The translations under genes were made by a program, and so were the position numbers. DNA of 35,118 nucleotides from an uncultured Planctomyces sp. (lineage in GTDB: Bacteria > Planctomycetota > Planctomycetia > Planctomycetales > Planctomycetaceae), in contig CALGTK010000209.1 in the NCBI GenBank assembly GCA_937904325.1, positions 1 through 35,118 on the forward strand, written 5' to 3'. Numbering within the stretch: position 1 is the stretch's first letter; each line of letters opens with the position of its first letter. Of this stretch, positions 34,845 through 35,118 are shown in pieces. A model generated the notes under the pieces. That model was not told the origin of the DNA. It ran no database searches and saw only the letters and a list, made by a program, of their open reading frames with translations.

Positions 34845-35118
34845 AGGACTCACGGAGCTGCTTCCAGAGATCAGACAGCCCACTCAGCGTTTGCGGTAGC
34901 CCACGATCCCGAGCACGTCGTTTTCGTCGACGAAACGTGGGCAAAGACCAACATGACTCGGACGTATCGCCATTCCCAGTGCAGGACCCGCGTGATCGAT
35001 GGAGTCTCTTTCGGACGCCGGGAAACGACAACGTTCGTCGGAGCTTTACGTGTCACCGCACCACTGACTGTTGATGGCCTGACTGTTGATGGCCTGACTG
35101 TTGATGGCCTGACTGTTG
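34845..35118 (+). pseudogene. IS630-family transposase remnant (truncated, runs off window)
   Basis: From a stop at 34842 the frame is open to the window end. It reads [19 protein letters not shown] followed by [16 protein letters not shown] and [21 protein letters not shown]. This matches the start of the DDE_3 catalytic domain of IS630-type transposases: the first catalytic aspartate is in FVDETW, and [15 protein letters not shown] and VTAP-x-x-x-DG are family landmarks. The N-terminal helix-turn-helix half is missing, the landmarks RYGR and the three residues after ALR are altered, and the frame then enters a 15-bp tandem repeat. The first ATG is at 34953. It is therefore most likely a decayed fragment. 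What follows outside the window is unknown. Confidence 0.7.
35064..35118 (+). repeat. 15-bp tandem repeat, at least 3.7 copies, at window edge
   Basis: CTGACTGTTGATGGC is repeated without change at 35064, 35079, 35094 and (10 bases) 35109. In the transposase frame each unit reads LTVDG, so the array is in frame. It continues beyond the window. Confidence 0.95.

Overview
The window reads as a piece of a planctomycete chromosome (phylum Planctomycetota). The evidence is gene content: a secreted beta-propeller/HEAT/cytochrome c protein ending in the PVC-type CxxCH heme domain, an ECF sigma factor followed by a transmembrane anti-sigma/von Willebrand A (YfbK-type) protein, several long low-similarity lipoproteins, a very long fused UvrA, and frequent TTG starts. 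I cannot fix the genus from sequence alone. No CRISPR array, tRNA, rRNA or intact mobile element was seen.

Layout. 1-2412 is the 3' end of a giant secreted calcium-binding RTX-repeat protein whose start lies outside the window. 2625-5614 holds a nucleotidyltransferase/HD protein and an M3-family oligoendopeptidase F. 5931-9840 is a minus-strand group: a sugar kinase, a TraR/DksA zinc-finger protein that overlaps it by ATGA, and the PVC cytochrome c protein. Facing away from it at 10028 is an exported two-domain hydrolase whose second, SGNH, domain appears circularly permuted. 11668-21679 (minus) carries nadB (NAD synthesis), mutM and a tandem double uvrA, so two DNA-repair genes are adjacent. 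22207-28149 (plus) is a candidate envelope-signalling set: ECF sigma factor, membrane-anchored anti-sigma/vWA protein, a strong terminator, then a vWA lipoprotein. 28166-29323 (minus) is hemW. 29706-30071 is a 2Fe-2S ferredoxin, followed by the RNase P RNA gene (30253-30670). The right end has two lipoproteins of unknown function, a nested palindromic element, and a truncated IS630-type transposase remnant that runs into a 15-bp tandem repeat at the window edge.

How the genes fit together. Most are independent housekeeping or envelope genes. The sigma/anti-sigma/vWA set is the only clear regulatory unit. The most unusual items are the permuted SGNH domain (block order II, III, V, I), the 2,447-residue UvrA with four complete ATPase sites plus a duplicated unknown C-terminal module, a perfect 32-bp dispersed repeat that is translated inside the hydrolase leader but is intergenic elsewhere, and the IS630 remnant. 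All family assignments are from motif recognition by eye; no database search was run.
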